DNA of 64,000 nucleotides from Salinicoccus carnicancri Crm (GCF_000330705.1 NZ_ANAM01000008.1:620001-684000); one strand, 5' to 3'. Numbered from the stretch's first letter, positions 24,636 through 35,442 are shown. Made by a program: numbers and translations. The notes: a model not told the origin generated them from the sequence alone.

Positions 24636-25802
24636 TCAGGTTACCAGACTTTTCGCAATTTCAACAAAATAAAGTGCCCCTTTCTCGAGCGCTTCCTCAT
24701 CAACAGTGAACTTGGGATGGTGGAGTGGATAGGATTCCCCCGCTTCCTTGCTGTGAACCCCGATGAACTGCATCGATGCAGGGACAGCCTGTGAAAAAGA
24801 GGAGAAATCCTCGGTACCGAAAATCGGCTGGTCCACTTCGATCAGCTTGTCGGTGCCGAATACCTTTCCGGCGGCGCTGCGGGTCACTTCCACGGCTTCC
24901 GTCCTGTTGAAGACCGACGGGTATCCAATGTCCCAGTCTATGGTATACTCCGCCCGGTGTGCCGCCGTCACCCCTTTTAATACATGTTCCAGTTCCTCTC
25001 GTGCCCGCACTCTTGATGCTTCATCTATCGAGCGGACGGTGCCGCCGATTTCAACATGTCCAGGTATGACATTCATTGCGTCGCCGCCGTGGAAATTGGT
25101 GACTGAGATGACCGGCACTTTGTGCGGTGATATTTTGCGCGAGACGACCGTCTGAAGACTCATTGTGAACTCGGATCCGGTGATGATCGGATCTATTACG
25201 GTATCCGGGCTTGCGGCATGCCCGCCCCTGCCCTTTATCCGGATGCGGAAATCATCCGCTGCGGCACAGAATGCACCTTCCCTTACAGCGAAATATCCCG
25301 TTTCATAATCCGGGGATACATGGAGGGCGAAAGCATAATCCACTCCTTCTGTCACGCCGAGATCGACAAGTTCGCAGGCGCCTCCGGGAAAGTCCTCCTC
25401 GGCGTGCTGGAAGATGAACCGGATCTCCCCGTCAATTTCACCGGGCATGCGCGAGAGCTCATCCGCTGCACCGAGCAGCATCGCGGCATGGGCATCATGG
25501 CCGCATGCATGCATCACTCCGGGATTCAATGAAGCATACTCCACACCCGTCTCCTCACTCACCGGCAGTGCATCGATATCCGCACGGAGCAGTATCACCG
25601 GGCCATCGGTTTTTCTCCCCCTGAGCACTCCCAGAACACTCGTTTCCGTCGGACGCGACACTTCGATTCCGTCGAACGTCCCGAGCACTTCTGCAATATA
25701 TTCCGAGGTTTCATATTCTTTATATGAAAGTTCCGGATTTCTGTGAATATGTCTCCGCCAGCCAACCAGGGCCTGTTTAAGATCTTTCGTTCCCATCCTC
25801 AT
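24636..25802 (-). CDS. M20D amidohydrolase (N-acyl-amino-acid / IAA-amino-acid hydrolase type)
   Basis: A 388-residue metallopeptidase-fold amidohydrolase. Metal-site motifs: RADIDALPVSEETG near residue 72, GVMHACGHDAHAAMLLGAA near residue 95 (Cys and His ligands) and FIFQHAEEDFPGGACEL near residue 130 with the catalytic Glu pair. The C-terminal FGTEDFSSFSQAVPASM gives the last His/Asp region. Known members remove acyl groups from amino acids, hippurate or S-substituted cysteines. AGGAGGGG precedes the ATG. It heads the operon with nitroreductase, small membrane protein and RND pump. A substrate cannot be assigned. Confidence 0.85.
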   Translation of the reverse strand: MRMGTKDLKQALVGWRRHIHRNPELSYKEYETSEYIAEVLGTFDGIEVSRPTETSVLGVLRGRKTDGPVILLRADIDALPVSEETGVEYASLNPGVMHACGHDAHAAMLLGAADELSRMPGEIDGEIRFIFQHAEEDFPGGACELVDLGVTEGVDYAFALHVSPDYETGYFAVREGAFCAAADDFRIRIKGRGGHAASPDTVIDPIITGSEFTMSLQTVVSRKISPHKVPVISVTNFHGGDAMNVIPGHVEIGGTVRSIDEASRVRAREELEHVLKGVTAAHRAEYTIDWDIGYPSVFNRTEAVEVTRSAAGKVFGTDKLIEVDQPIFGTEDFSSFSQAVPASMQFIGVHSKEAGESYPLHHPKFTVDEEALEKGALYFVEIAKSLVT

Positions 25803-25935
25803 GAGCTCCCCTCCTAATAATCCTTGTTCCTACAGTATACTAGAGCCGTACCTATTAGATAAGAGTGAGTTGCCAATATTTCAGCTCTCCTATAAAATGG
25901 CTTAATACTGATAAAATTCAAAGGAGATGGAAGAT

Positions 25936-26859
25936 TTGATAATGCTTATTCTGCTCGGAGCCGCGGCGGGCTCACTCACTCCGCTCCAGACTTCCATCAA
26001 CAGCAGGCTGGCCGTATTCACCCGCTCGGTCTTCCTGTCGTCGTTCTATTCTTTTCTTGTCGGCACGCTTATGCTCATCCTTTTCAACCTTTTCGCAAAC
26101 CCGGAAAAACTTTCGCCATCATACATAGCAAGCCAGGATTTTTCATATATATGGTTTGTCGGCGGCCTGATGGGTGTCATCTACCTGACCGGCAATGTCC
26201 TGCTCCTGCCGAAAATCGGCGCGGCACTTACAGTAATCATGACGGTGGCCGGACAGATGGTCATCGGCCTTCTGATCGATACGTTCGGCTGGTTTGACGC
26301 CGAAGTGCAGCCTATCAATATCTTCAGGATACTCGGCATCATCATCATGATCGCAGGCATCATTTTCATGAACTACAAAAAGAGGAGTGCACGCCAGGCC
26401 ACGGAATCATCGAACCTCTGGCTCGCACTCGGTCTGTTCACAGGTGCCATGCCGCCCATCCAGACCGCTGTGAACAGCGCACTCCGGCATGAAGTCGATT
26501 CGTTCTTTTTCGCATCCCTCGTATCCTTCATCGTCGGCACCGCTGCACTGCTGATCCTGTCACTGATCATTGCCAGACACATCCGCTTCGTCACATACGA
26601 CGGCACGATCGGCAGCATCAGACCGTGGCACTTCACCGGCGGTATACTCGGCGCACTCTACGTCACGACCAACATCATCCTCATGCCGCATCTCGGTGCC
26701 ACTCTGACACTCATGACCGTTATCTTCGGTCAGATGCTGATGGGGCTCCTCATCGACCATTTCGGACTCCTCGGAATCCATAAGAATCCGATTGATGCGA
26801 GGAGGGTCGTTGGAGTCATCATGATCATATCCGGTATCGTACTGTTGCAGATTTTCTGA
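25936..26859 (+). CDS. DMT-superfamily transporter with two YdcZ (DUF606) repeats
   Basis: A 307-residue membrane protein of about 10 segments made of two homologous halves. Half 1 runs GAAAGSLTPLQTSINSRLA to GIIFMNY; half 2 runs ALGLFTGAMPPIQTAVNSAL to the end. Each half is one YdcZ/DUF606 unit, so this is a natural fusion of what is often a single-domain protein. The substrate is unknown. I chose TTG at 25936 because AAAGGAG ends 9 bases before it; the ATG at 25927 directly abuts that site and an ATG at 25942 is the next alternative. Confidence 0.78.
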   Translation: MIMLILLGAAAGSLTPLQTSINSRLAVFTRSVFLSSFYSFLVGTLMLILFNLFANPEKLSPSYIASQDFSYIWFVGGLMGVIYLTGNVLLLPKIGAALTVIMTVAGQMVIGLLIDTFGWFDAEVQPINIFRILGIIIMIAGIIFMNYKKRSARQATESSNLWLALGLFTGAMPPIQTAVNSALRHEVDSFFFASLVSFIVGTAALLILSLIIARHIRFVTYDGTIGSIRPWHFTGGILGALYVTTNIILMPHLGATLTLMTVIFGQMLMGLLIDHFGLLGIHKNPIDARRVVGVIMIISGIVLLQIF

Positions 26860-26865
26860 ACACAA

Positions 26866-26898
26866 ATAGGGCGGCCCGGACCGGGCCGCCCTATTTTT
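26866..26898. terminator. Bidirectional terminator
   Basis: TAGGGCGGCCCGG pairs with CCGGGCCGCCCTA with minimal loop, with AA before and TTTTT after. It serves the YdcZ-type transporter and the convergent TDT gene. Confidence 0.88.
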
Positions 26899-27934
26899 AC
26901 GTCTTTCTCAACTGTCTTCTCGTGAGCGTGAATACCATTCCGGCAAGAATGGCCAGCCAGACACCGATGGCTGCGAATATCGTAATGTATGGAATGGTCA
27001 TCAAAAACCCCAGGTCCAGTGCAATGGAGAGTTTCGTCGTACCGACGGTATACATGGCAATCGGGAAGGCCATGCCCCACATCTGGGGTTCGTAAGTGAA
27101 CGGGTAGCGGTTTACAATATGACGCCATATGCCGAGTGTGATGAGCAGTGGAATCCACCATGTGCCAAGTACCCAGTAGAACAGGGTAAAGCCTTTGATG
27201 AACACACCGAGCTCCCTTACCAGTGCGGAGTCCATGCCGTAGATCATAAGGACGGAACCGGCGAGTGTCGTGATGGCCAGTGCCCCCATGTTGATCCAGT
27301 ACGGCGGTGCGAGCGACATAGCCTCCACTTTCAGGAACATAAGCCTGTAGAATATGAAGGCGATGATGTTCAGGTAGAGCATGCAGCCAAGCAGGAAATG
27401 ACAAAGTGAAATGAACAGTATGATATCACTGTAGGCATCCATGCCCGAAGCGACCAGTGTTCCGAGCACAGCGATGGACTCTGTGGAGACGACTGCCAGC
27501 AGCCATCCGCCGTTCACTGACTCTTCTATCGCCGGCTTCACTTTCTTGACGATGATGATGGTGAAAAATGTATACATCAATATTACCCAGAGGAAAAATG
27601 CCACGCTCCAGAATATGAACCCCCACACATAAAGCCCCTTGATAACCACCAGCTGGGTGCCGAATACTTCGGTGCCGGCAATCAGCGTGAAAAACCCAGG
27701 CCCCTTGCTGTGCTCCCCGATATCTGAAAGGAATTCATCAGTATTGAGTGCGACCCTCATGATATTCAATGCGAGCAGGATTACATATATGAATAGATTG
27801 AAGTATATGAGCACTTCCGCAGCGGCGAAAAGCCCCAGGTACCAGCATGAAAGCGACAACGCACCGGTCGCCATGACCATCGCAAAGTATCCCGGGAACA
27901 GGTTGCGCGACTGGCGTCTGAAAAAATTCAACAT
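26897..27934 (-). CDS. TDT-family transporter (TehA/SLAC1-like)
   Basis: A 345-residue protein with about ten membrane segments of the tellurite-resistance/dicarboxylate transporter family. The N-terminal NLFPGYFAMVMATGALSLSCW matches the family's first segment, and ESVNGGWLLAVVSTESIAVLG near residue 145 is its conserved central motif. Members carry C4-dicarboxylates, sulfite or anions. The start at 27934 follows AGAGTGGG; GTG at 27943 is possible. It ends within the shared terminator. The substrate is not evident. Confidence 0.8.
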   Translation of the reverse strand: MLNFFRRQSRNLFPGYFAMVMATGALSLSCWYLGLFAAAEVLIYFNLFIYVILLALNIMRVALNTDEFLSDIGEHSKGPGFFTLIAGTEVFGTQLVVIKGLYVWGFIFWSVAFFLWVILMYTFFTIIIVKKVKPAIEESVNGGWLLAVVSTESIAVLGTLVASGMDAYSDIILFISLCHFLLGCMLYLNIIAFIFYRLMFLKVEAMSLAPPYWINMGALAITTLAGSVLMIYGMDSALVRELGVFIKGFTLFYWVLGTWWIPLLITLGIWRHIVNRYPFTYEPQMWGMAFPIAMYTVGTTKLSIALDLGFLMTIPYITIFAAIGVWLAILAGMVFTLTRRQLRKT

Positions 27935-28025
27935 GATACCCACTCTTTCTGTCCTTATTTATAAAAATTTCAACTTATTTATGATATACAACTTACCCAG
28001 ATTTTTCAATCTGCCCTCTTTTGAA

Positions 28026-28058
28026 AATAAAAGCTGCCACCATAATGCGGTGACAGCC
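28026..28058 (-). terminator. Terminator after the 43-residue membrane protein gene
   Basis: On the minus strand GCTGTCACC pairs with GGTGGCAGC with one mismatch, followed by TTTTATTTTC. Confidence 0.72.
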
Positions 28059-28075
28059 TGAAACATCTATGACTT

Positions 28076-28207
28076 CTATTCGTATTGCCTTACCTCTCCA
28101 TCATCTTTTTCACTGCTGTGATTGAGCCTGTAGATCAGATAGCCGAAGCCGCCGATTGCCGACAGCCCGGCAAGCTGGAAGAGAAAATCTGCAAGTGTCG
28201 CATCCAT
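28076..28207 (-). CDS. Small single-span membrane protein, 43 residues
   Basis: A complete frame with GGGAGA 6 bases before its ATG. The product opens MDATLADFLFQLAGLSAIGG, continues with FGYLIYRL to finish one membrane segment, and ends in a charged tail NHSSEKDDGEVRQYE. It has its own promoter (28240-28267) and terminator (28026-28058), which makes it a full transcription unit. It resembles the many uncharacterised staphylococcal short membrane proteins; I do not recognise a family. Confidence 0.68.
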   Translation of the reverse strand: MDATLADFLFQLAGLSAIGGFGYLIYRLNHSSEKDDGEVRQYE

Positions 28208-28239
28208 GACAATCTCCCTCTCTATAACTTATTAAAGGA

Positions 28240-28267
28240 ATTGTAGCACGGAATGTAAGTGGTTTCA
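28240..28267 (-). promoter_or_regulatory. Promoter of the 43-residue membrane protein gene
   Basis: On the minus strand GTGAAA and TACAAT (28245-28240) are separated by 17 bases. The -10 box is good and the -35 is moderate. Confidence 0.5.
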
Positions 28268-28296
28268 CTGATTTTTTGTAAATATCGGTAATAATT

Positions 28297-28695
28297 TTAC
28301 GGACGGCTGCCGAACCGGTTGTTCCCGTCACTTGGCAGGAGGGTCAACATGAACCCTGTGATGTTGAAAAGTGTGATGACTGTGATGACCGTTGCTTTCG
28401 CTCCCCTTTTGATGAAGCTCATGAAAACGAGCGGTATCAGGAGAAATGACATCAGCTGCGGCAGCTGGAACCAGCCAGAAACTCCGGCATCCTGGTAACG
28501 CCTTGAAGTAAGGGATATCATTGGTATGGAAATGAGCGCACCCAAAACGTTCTGCACCTGCCGGGGCGCCCTGAATGCCGCGAGACCGGTTCCCCACAGG
28601 CCGAACACGATGTTCGGTATCCAGTATTCTTTTCTTGTCGCGCGCCCCCTGAACTGGAATGCCTTTGTGAAGTAATCCTTCAGATTTTCGAACAC
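28297..28695 (-). CDS. DUF805 membrane protein
   Basis: A 132-residue protein of the DUF805 (YhaH-like) family. The diagnostic opening FQFRGRATRKEYWIPN is at residues 13-28, then four hydrophobic segments, with SLTSRRYQDAGVSGWFQLPQL near residue 62 as the second conserved block. The start is GTG at 28695, preceded by GGAGGG. The function of the family is unknown; it is an integral membrane protein. No operon partner is evident: the downstream 43-residue gene has its own promoter. Confidence 0.82.
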   Translation of the reverse strand: MFENLKDYFTKAFQFRGRATRKEYWIPNIVFGLWGTGLAAFRAPRQVQNVLGALISIPMISLTSRRYQDAGVSGWFQLPQLMSFLLIPLVFMSFIKRGAKATVITVITLFNITGFMLTLLPSDGNNRFGSRP

Positions 28696-28840
28696 ACCCG
28701 TCCCTCCTCATCGTTATTTGTTCCTTCATTATACTAAAAATAATCATCATTTCATAAGTTGACCACTCTAAAAACACGAAAGTTGATTCGTCAGAGTTCA
28801 TGAAAACGCATTAAAACATGAACTTAATCTGATAATGCTG

Positions 28841-28868
28841 TTGAAAAGTTCGTCAATGGTGTTACAAT
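28841..28868 (+). promoter_or_regulatory. Promoter of xpt-pbuX
   Basis: TTGAAA (28841-28846) and TACAAT (28863-28868) are 16 bases apart, about 20 bases before the riboswitch. Confidence 0.7.
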
Positions 28869-28888
28869 AGTATTATTCTAAATTAAAG

Positions 28889-28958
28889 CACTCATATAAT
28901 AGCAGTAATATGGTCTGCAAGTTTCTACCGGACGCCGTAAATGTTCCGACTATGGGTG
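28889..28958 (+). ncRNA. Purine riboswitch aptamer, guanine class
   Basis: Closing stem P1 is CACTCAT/ATGGGTG. The core holds ATAATAGC and AATATGG, then AAGTTTCTACCGGACGCCGTAAATGT in the family's order, and ends CCGACTATG. The base equivalent to position 74 is C (28950, before TATG), which selects guanine or hypoxanthine over adenine in known members. The expression platform is the terminator at 29005-29059. It controls the xpt-pbuX operon, turning it off when guanine is plentiful. Confidence 0.93.
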
Positions 28959-29004
28959 GGCAAAATACGGACGGATTTGAATGTACCCGTGTACATTCTC
29001 CTTT

Positions 29005-30997
<1,993 letters not shown>

Positions 30998-31005
30998 GAT
31001 TTCAT

Positions 31006-31034
31006 GACGTCTCCCACAGAGGCGTCTTTGTTTG
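31006..31034 (+). terminator. Terminator after pbuX
   Basis: GACGTCT and AGGCGTC pair around CCCACAG, followed by TTTGTTTG. Confidence 0.6.
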
Positions 31035-31094
31035 TGTTGTGCAGATTTTAGGCATATACTGTTGCATACAGACAGTTAAGCGGGAGAGATTATC

Positions 31095-31445
31095 GTGAAA
31101 AGAATTATAATGGGCACAGTATTTTTAATTGCAGGAATCGCCCACTTCCTGAAACCCGGGAAATTTGCCGGCATTATTCCCGGCTTCATACCCTTTAAGA
31201 CATTCATCGCCTACTTTACCGGCCTGCTGGAGTTTGTTTTCGGAGTACTGCTGCTCCTGGGCAGGATCAGAAACTGGCAACTGAACGGAATGCAGAAATT
31301 CCTGTGGGCAGTATTCCCTGCCAATGTCTATATGTATACACACCAGGAAACGCTCGGCCTTGAAAAATATCCGAATTGGGCACTGCTCGGACGCCTGCCC
31401 CTCCAGCAGCTGATGGTCGATATACTTGAAGATATCAAGAAATAG
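31095..31445 (+). CDS. DoxX-like small membrane protein
   Basis: A 116-residue protein with four hydrophobic segments. The opening MGTVFLIAGIAHFLKPGKFAGIIP (near residues 6-29) and the following FTGLLEFVFGVLLLLGR fit the DoxX/SURF4-like family of quinone-associated or thiol-stress membrane proteins. The start is GTG at 31095, preceded by GGGAGA. It is a single gene between the pbuX terminator and the bidirectional terminator at 31506. Confidence 0.7.
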   Translation: MKRIIMGTVFLIAGIAHFLKPGKFAGIIPGFIPFKTFIAYFTGLLEFVFGVLLLLGRIRNWQLNGMQKFLWAVFPANVYMYTHQETLGLEKYPNWALLGRLPLQQLMVDILEDIKK

Positions 31446-31505
31446 CTGCAGATCCCCGGCCGGGGATCTATATTTAAAAGCCGGGATTCGCACGACATTC
31501 CAAAA

Positions 31506-31541
31506 GAAAGCCGCCGAGACATGGGTCTTGGCGGCTTTCTT
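31506..31541. terminator. Bidirectional terminator
   Basis: GAAAGCCGCC and GGCGGCTTTC form a 10-bp stem around a loop with its own partial pairing (GAGAC/GTCTT). It separates the DoxX-like gene from the convergent gene ending at 31544. A second inverted repeat, AGATCCCCGG/CCGGGGATCT, lies at 31451-31470. Confidence 0.8.
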
Positions 31542-31543
31542 CA

Positions 31544-31978
31544 TCATTCAATCTCATTTTTCATTTTTTTCTGCACTTGCTCTTCCACTCTGTCCACACG
31601 TTCAGAGTTTACCTTCTGTCTCGGCTTGGGATGGAACCATTCTATTTCCCCATTTTTCCGGAATATTCCTTTGAATTCCTCGCCCTGGATCTTCAATTTG
31701 AATGAATGGAGTTCATGCGATTGATTGACGAGCATCGGTTCCACCTCTATTTCCTCCATTTCATCTCTGATCCCTTTTTCACTCAGCAACTCATGTATCT
31801 CTTCCTCCACTGATGCAAGTTCCGCTTCACTGACATATTGTTTTGGATGCGGGTTCAACCACTGGATTTCCCCATCAGAATAGTCGCCTTTGTAATTGCG
31901 TCCATCTATGACAAGCTTGAATTGATGTCTCTTATGCTGACGAGTCTCAAATACAGGTTCTACTTCAAAATTATCCAC
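31544..31978 (-). CDS. Protein of two tandem ~65-residue repeats, unknown function
   Basis: A 144-residue soluble protein built from two related units. Unit 1 (about residues 5-66) holds EVEPVFETRQHKRHQFKLVI, YKGDYSDGEIQWLNPHP and IHELL; unit 2 (about 76-138) holds EVEPMLVNQSHELHSFKLKI, FKGIFRKNGEIEWFHPKP and VEEQV. The shared pattern is E-V-E-P, F-K-L, a G-x-x-x-x-G-E-I-x-W strand turn, P-x-P, then a charged helix. It faintly resembles the short Bacillus YheE/DUF5342 proteins (single unit), but I am not sure. It has no signal peptide or membrane segment and is monocistronic. Confidence 0.65.
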   Translation of the reverse strand: MDNFEVEPVFETRQHKRHQFKLVIDGRNYKGDYSDGEIQWLNPHPKQYVSEAELASVEEEIHELLSEKGIRDEMEEIEVEPMLVNQSHELHSFKLKIQGEEFKGIFRKNGEIEWFHPKPRQKVNSERVDRVEEQVQKKMKNEIE

Positions 31979-32106
31979 CAGGGAAAAAACCTCCTCGAAA
32001 TTTTCTGATATTAATCTATTCCCATTCTGCCAAAAAACATGCTTATGGCCAGGAATTTAAACCTCAACTTAACCATGATGGGAAGAAAGGTCAAATATCT
32101 TATGAA

Positions 32107-33585
32107 TCAAGAGTTTTGTAAATCGGTAAAATGGATAATACGGTCGCAGACTTTTTCAAGCAGCTGATAATCATGACTGATTGCAGCCACACCTATTCCG
32201 CGTTCTTTGGACAATTTTATCAATGAATGCCAAATCTGTGCCTGAGTAACAGCATCGAGCATCGTTGTCATCTCATCTGCGATGAGATAATCGATATCTC
32301 CTGTCAGGGCACGTACCAGACAGAACCTCTGCAACTCTCCGCCGGACAGTTCACCTGGCCATCTTTTCAGCCATTCCTGTCTGATACCGAAAATATCAAG
32401 AAGTTCCGGGTTCAGCGGCCCTGCTTCCAGCAGTGCCTTCCTGATCCGCCATCTTGGGTTTACCGCTTTTTCGGGGTGTTGCCATATCATTTGGACTGGA
32501 TGTATCCCTTTTTGGAGAATGCGTTTTCTGCCAATCTGCACCATGCCTTCTGATGGATCCCTGTATCCTGCGATAATCTGTGCCATCGTGGATTTGCCTG
32601 AGCCGCTGTTTCCATATATACCAACGATTTCTCCCGGCATGATCTGCATTGACAGTCCTTCAAATACCGGCGGCTGGCCTGGATAGTGATAGCTTATTTT
32701 TTCAACATCCAATGGATACCTTTCAGATGCCGCATCATGCATGCATTTATAATTCAGGTGGCGCATTCCTTCCGGGTGAACACTTGATTTGAAGCCGTTT
32801 CCCGGCAGTGCGTTCCATAGCGCTTTCGTGTAAGGATGCACGAGGCGTTCACCTTCTCCGCTGAAATCCTCCGCACTCGCAATTTCAATCGTTTCACCTT
32901 CGTAAAAGACGGCGATTTTATCGGCGACCTGCAGGGCGATTTCAATATCATGTGTAATGAACATCATGCCTTTCCCTTCATCCGCCAGCCTTCTCAGCTG
33001 TTTCACCGTCTCCTGGAGTACGGCCGGATCCAGACCCGGTGTCGGTTCATCCGCAACGACGAGCTTGGCACTGCTGATCATGGAGGTCGCTGCCAGCACC
33101 CTCCTCGCCATGCCGCCGGAGAGTTGGAACGGGTAGTTCTCACCGACGGATTCCGAGAGCCCCACTTTTTGAAAAACATCACGCTGCACGGCTTTCTTAT
33201 GTCTCCCTCTGACCATGGAGCGGACCTGCTTTTTAGCCTTCATCAGGGGATCCAGTGCATTGACCGACTGGGGGATGAGGGAGATTTCTTTTCCCCTCAG
33301 TACTTCCTGACGCTTCTCAGTGAGTGCTTCTCCTTTGTAATTCAAAGTACCGGAGGTTCTGGCGTTTTCCGGCAGGATGCCCAAAATTGCATTTGCAAGC
33401 AGACTTTTCCCTGAACCGCTTGCGCCCAGAACTGCCACGATCTCCCCTTCATGTATCGTCATATTAAAATTTTTCACAACTTCCAGATCTGCTTCCTTCA
33501 ACCCTTTTTCATAGGTCAAAAAAGACATGGAAAAATCCTTCACTTCCAAAAGCGGTGCCTGTCCTTCCCTTTCATTTCCAGACAT
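32107..33585 (-). CDS. Fused double ATPase of a nickel/peptide-type ABC importer (NikD-NikE fusion)
   Basis: A 492-residue protein with two complete ABC ATPase domains. Domain 1 has Walker A GASGSGKS (near residue 45), signature QLSGGMARR and Walker B LVVADEPTPGLD. Domain 2 has GNSGSGKS (near residue 325), signature ELSGGELQR and YLIADEMTTMLD. The family is PepT/Opp/Nik, where these are normally two genes (nikD/nikE, oppD/oppF or cntD/cntF). The start at 33585 follows GGAGGG. It is the last gene after the two permeases and binding protein and directly downstream of urease, so nickel is the likely cargo. Confidence 0.83.
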   Translation of the reverse strand: MSGNEREGQAPLLEVKDFSMSFLTYEKGLKEADLEVVKNFNMTIHEGEIVAVLGASGSGKSLLANAILGILPENARTSGTLNYKGEALTEKRQEVLRGKEISLIPQSVNALDPLMKAKKQVRSMVRGRHKKAVQRDVFQKVGLSESVGENYPFQLSGGMARRVLAATSMISSAKLVVADEPTPGLDPAVLQETVKQLRRLADEGKGMMFITHDIEIALQVADKIAVFYEGETIEIASAEDFSGEGERLVHPYTKALWNALPGNGFKSSVHPEGMRHLNYKCMHDAASERYPLDVEKISYHYPGQPPVFEGLSMQIMPGEIVGIYGNSGSGKSTMAQIIAGYRDPSEGMVQIGRKRILQKGIHPVQMIWQHPEKAVNPRWRIRKALLEAGPLNPELLDIFGIRQEWLKRWPGELSGGELQRFCLVRALTGDIDYLIADEMTTMLDAVTQAQIWHSLIKLSKERGIGVAAISHDYQLLEKVCDRIIHFTDLQNS

Positions 33586-33595
33586 TTCTTCCCTC

Positions 33596-34453
33596 CTATC
33601 TCCCCTGACCCTGGAATGGATCAATCAATTTCCGTATATTCCTGCCCAGCAGATCAAAAATGATGACCATGAGCAATAAAGAGAAGCCGGGGAAAAATGC
33701 CAGCCACCAATGTCCCGTGGACAGATACCTCATTGATTCCGACAGAATGATCCCTATCGCCGGTGTTTCTGTTGATAAACCGAAACCTAAAAATGTGATT
33801 GCCGCTTCATGAAGTATCGCGTGCGGGAATAACAGTATGAAACCAACCAGAAGATGTGGAATCAGGTGAGGCAGTAAATGGTGCCTGCCAATCCACCATC
33901 CCGTTTTCCCAAAGCGTTCGGAGATTCCGACATATTCAGCCGATTTCAATTGAAGCACTTCTGCCCGCAGCAGTCTGGCGAGGCTTGGCCAATGTGTAAG
34001 GGCAAGGCCGATGACAACTCCTTTGAAGCCGCCGCCGGCTGCGAATGATATCAGTATGAGCGTCACTATATGGGGGACACTCAAAAAAAGATCAATCAGC
34101 CAGGTTACGATATTGTCCGCTGTTTTGTTCCATGCCGAAAGCAGGCTGAGCGACAAAGCGATGATACTACTTGCAAAAGCTGCCAGTATTCCTACAGACA
34201 GGCTCAATGTCAATCCTTTCATCGTGCGCATCAGCATATCCCTGCCCAGCCAGTCTGTCCCGAAAAGATGCTGCAAGGAAGGTGCCTGATTTTTCATATC
34301 CAGATTGATGCCAATATCCTCCGCATCTATCATCAGCCCGCTTATAACCAGTGCGGCAAGGGCTGCAAAAGCAGACAGGAGGATTGCGATAGTGCGTTGT
34401 CTGACATTCGCAGAAGGCCTTTCATTCTGTTTGCCGACCGTTTTCAACTCCAT
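33596..34453 (-). CDS. ABC importer permease, NikC/OppC-like
   Basis: A 285-residue permease with about six membrane segments. The N-terminal HLFGTDWLGRDMLMR near residue 65 is the OppC/NikC signature, and the EAA loop is LRAEVLQLKSAEYVGISERFG (about 165-185). The C-terminal HEAAITFLGFGL is also typical. It pairs with the NikB-like permease, whose stop codon lies two bases upstream. Nickel transport is inferred from the urease context. Confidence 0.82.
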   Translation of the reverse strand: MELKTVGKQNERPSANVRQRTIAILLSAFAALAALVISGLMIDAEDIGINLDMKNQAPSLQHLFGTDWLGRDMLMRTMKGLTLSLSVGILAAFASSIIALSLSLLSAWNKTADNIVTWLIDLFLSVPHIVTLILISFAAGGGFKGVVIGLALTHWPSLARLLRAEVLQLKSAEYVGISERFGKTGWWIGRHHLLPHLIPHLLVGFILLFPHAILHEAAITFLGFGLSTETPAIGIILSESMRYLSTGHWWLAFFPGFSLLLMVIIFDLLGRNIRKLIDPFQGQGR

Positions 34454-34455
34454 TG

Positions 34456-35442
34456 CTACATCCCCCTCCTCATGCGGGGGTCTACCAGTCTGTACAGTAA
34501 ATCCGCCAGCAGGTTTCCTGTGAAAACGAACAGGGCCGTAAACAGTACTATGCCCAGGAGCAGAGGTACATCACTCCCGAGACCCGCTTCCACTACAGCC
34601 TGTCCAAGGCCCGGGTAGGAAAAGACCTGCTCTGCAAGGACTGCTCCACCGAACAGTTCCCCAAAGGATGCAAAGTGCAAGGATATTGCAGGCATTGCTA
34701 TATTTCTCAGTCCATGGCGCCGGAACAGAGTAAACCCTTTCTCGCCATTTGCCATTGCAAAACGGACATATTCACTGTCCAGAACCTCCAACAGTTTCTG
34801 TCTTGTATGCAGTGTGACATTCGCTACACCTACTACGCTCAGTGTCAGTGCAGGCAGGAACAGATGTCTGAGGCGTTCCAGAAGTGATATATCCCCCTCC
34901 AGAATCCCTGCTGGCGAACCCAGTCCAACCGGAAACCAGCCGAGCCATACAGAGAAAAGGATCAGGCATAAAAGTCCCAGCCAAAAAGCGGGTGTGGAGG
35001 CGAGTATGAAACAATAGCCTTTGATTGCCCTGTCTGCCAGGCTCCCCTCTCTCATTCCTGAAACGACACCCAGCGTGAAACCGATGATGCCGGATATGAT
35101 CCAGGCCGTCGACATCAGTACAAGGGATGCTGCAAAGCGTTCGGCAATGATGCCGGCCACGCTGTCACGGTAAAGAAGCGATGTACCCAGGTCGCCCTGA
35201 AGCACCGCTGCCCCCCAGGACATGAACTGCTGTATGGATGAATCATTCAATCCCCAGTATTCTTCAATGTTGGCACGCTGGTCCGGGCTTACCCGCGTCA
35301 TATCGGCACCGATGTAGGATTGTACCGAATCTATCGGCGACAGGCTGACGAGGGTGAAAGATAAAATGCTGACAGCAACAAGCAAAGTCGAAAGCTTCAA
35401 TGCTTTTCCAAGTATATATTTTATAAATTTTCCACTGCCCAT
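34456..35442 (-). CDS. ABC importer permease, NikB/OppB-like
   Basis: A 328-residue permease with six membrane segments. FTLVSLSPIDSVQSYIGAD near residue 30 is the OppB N-terminal block, the EAA loop is RQKLLEVLDSEYVRFAMANG (about 210-230), and RHGLRNIAMPAISLHFASFG follows. The start at 35442 follows AAGGTAGG; the GTG codon just before is an alternative. It is second in the nikA-B-C-DE order after the binding protein. Confidence 0.82.
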   Translation of the reverse strand: MGSGKFIKYILGKALKLSTLLVAVSILSFTLVSLSPIDSVQSYIGADMTRVSPDQRANIEEYWGLNDSSIQQFMSWGAAVLQGDLGTSLLYRDSVAGIIAERFAASLVLMSTAWIISGIIGFTLGVVSGMREGSLADRAIKGYCFILASTPAFWLGLLCLILFSVWLGWFPVGLGSPAGILEGDISLLERLRHLFLPALTLSVVGVANVTLHTRQKLLEVLDSEYVRFAMANGEKGFTLFRRHGLRNIAMPAISLHFASFGELFGGAVLAEQVFSYPGLGQAVVEAGLGSDVPLLLGIVLFTALFVFTGNLLADLLYRLVDPRMRRGM

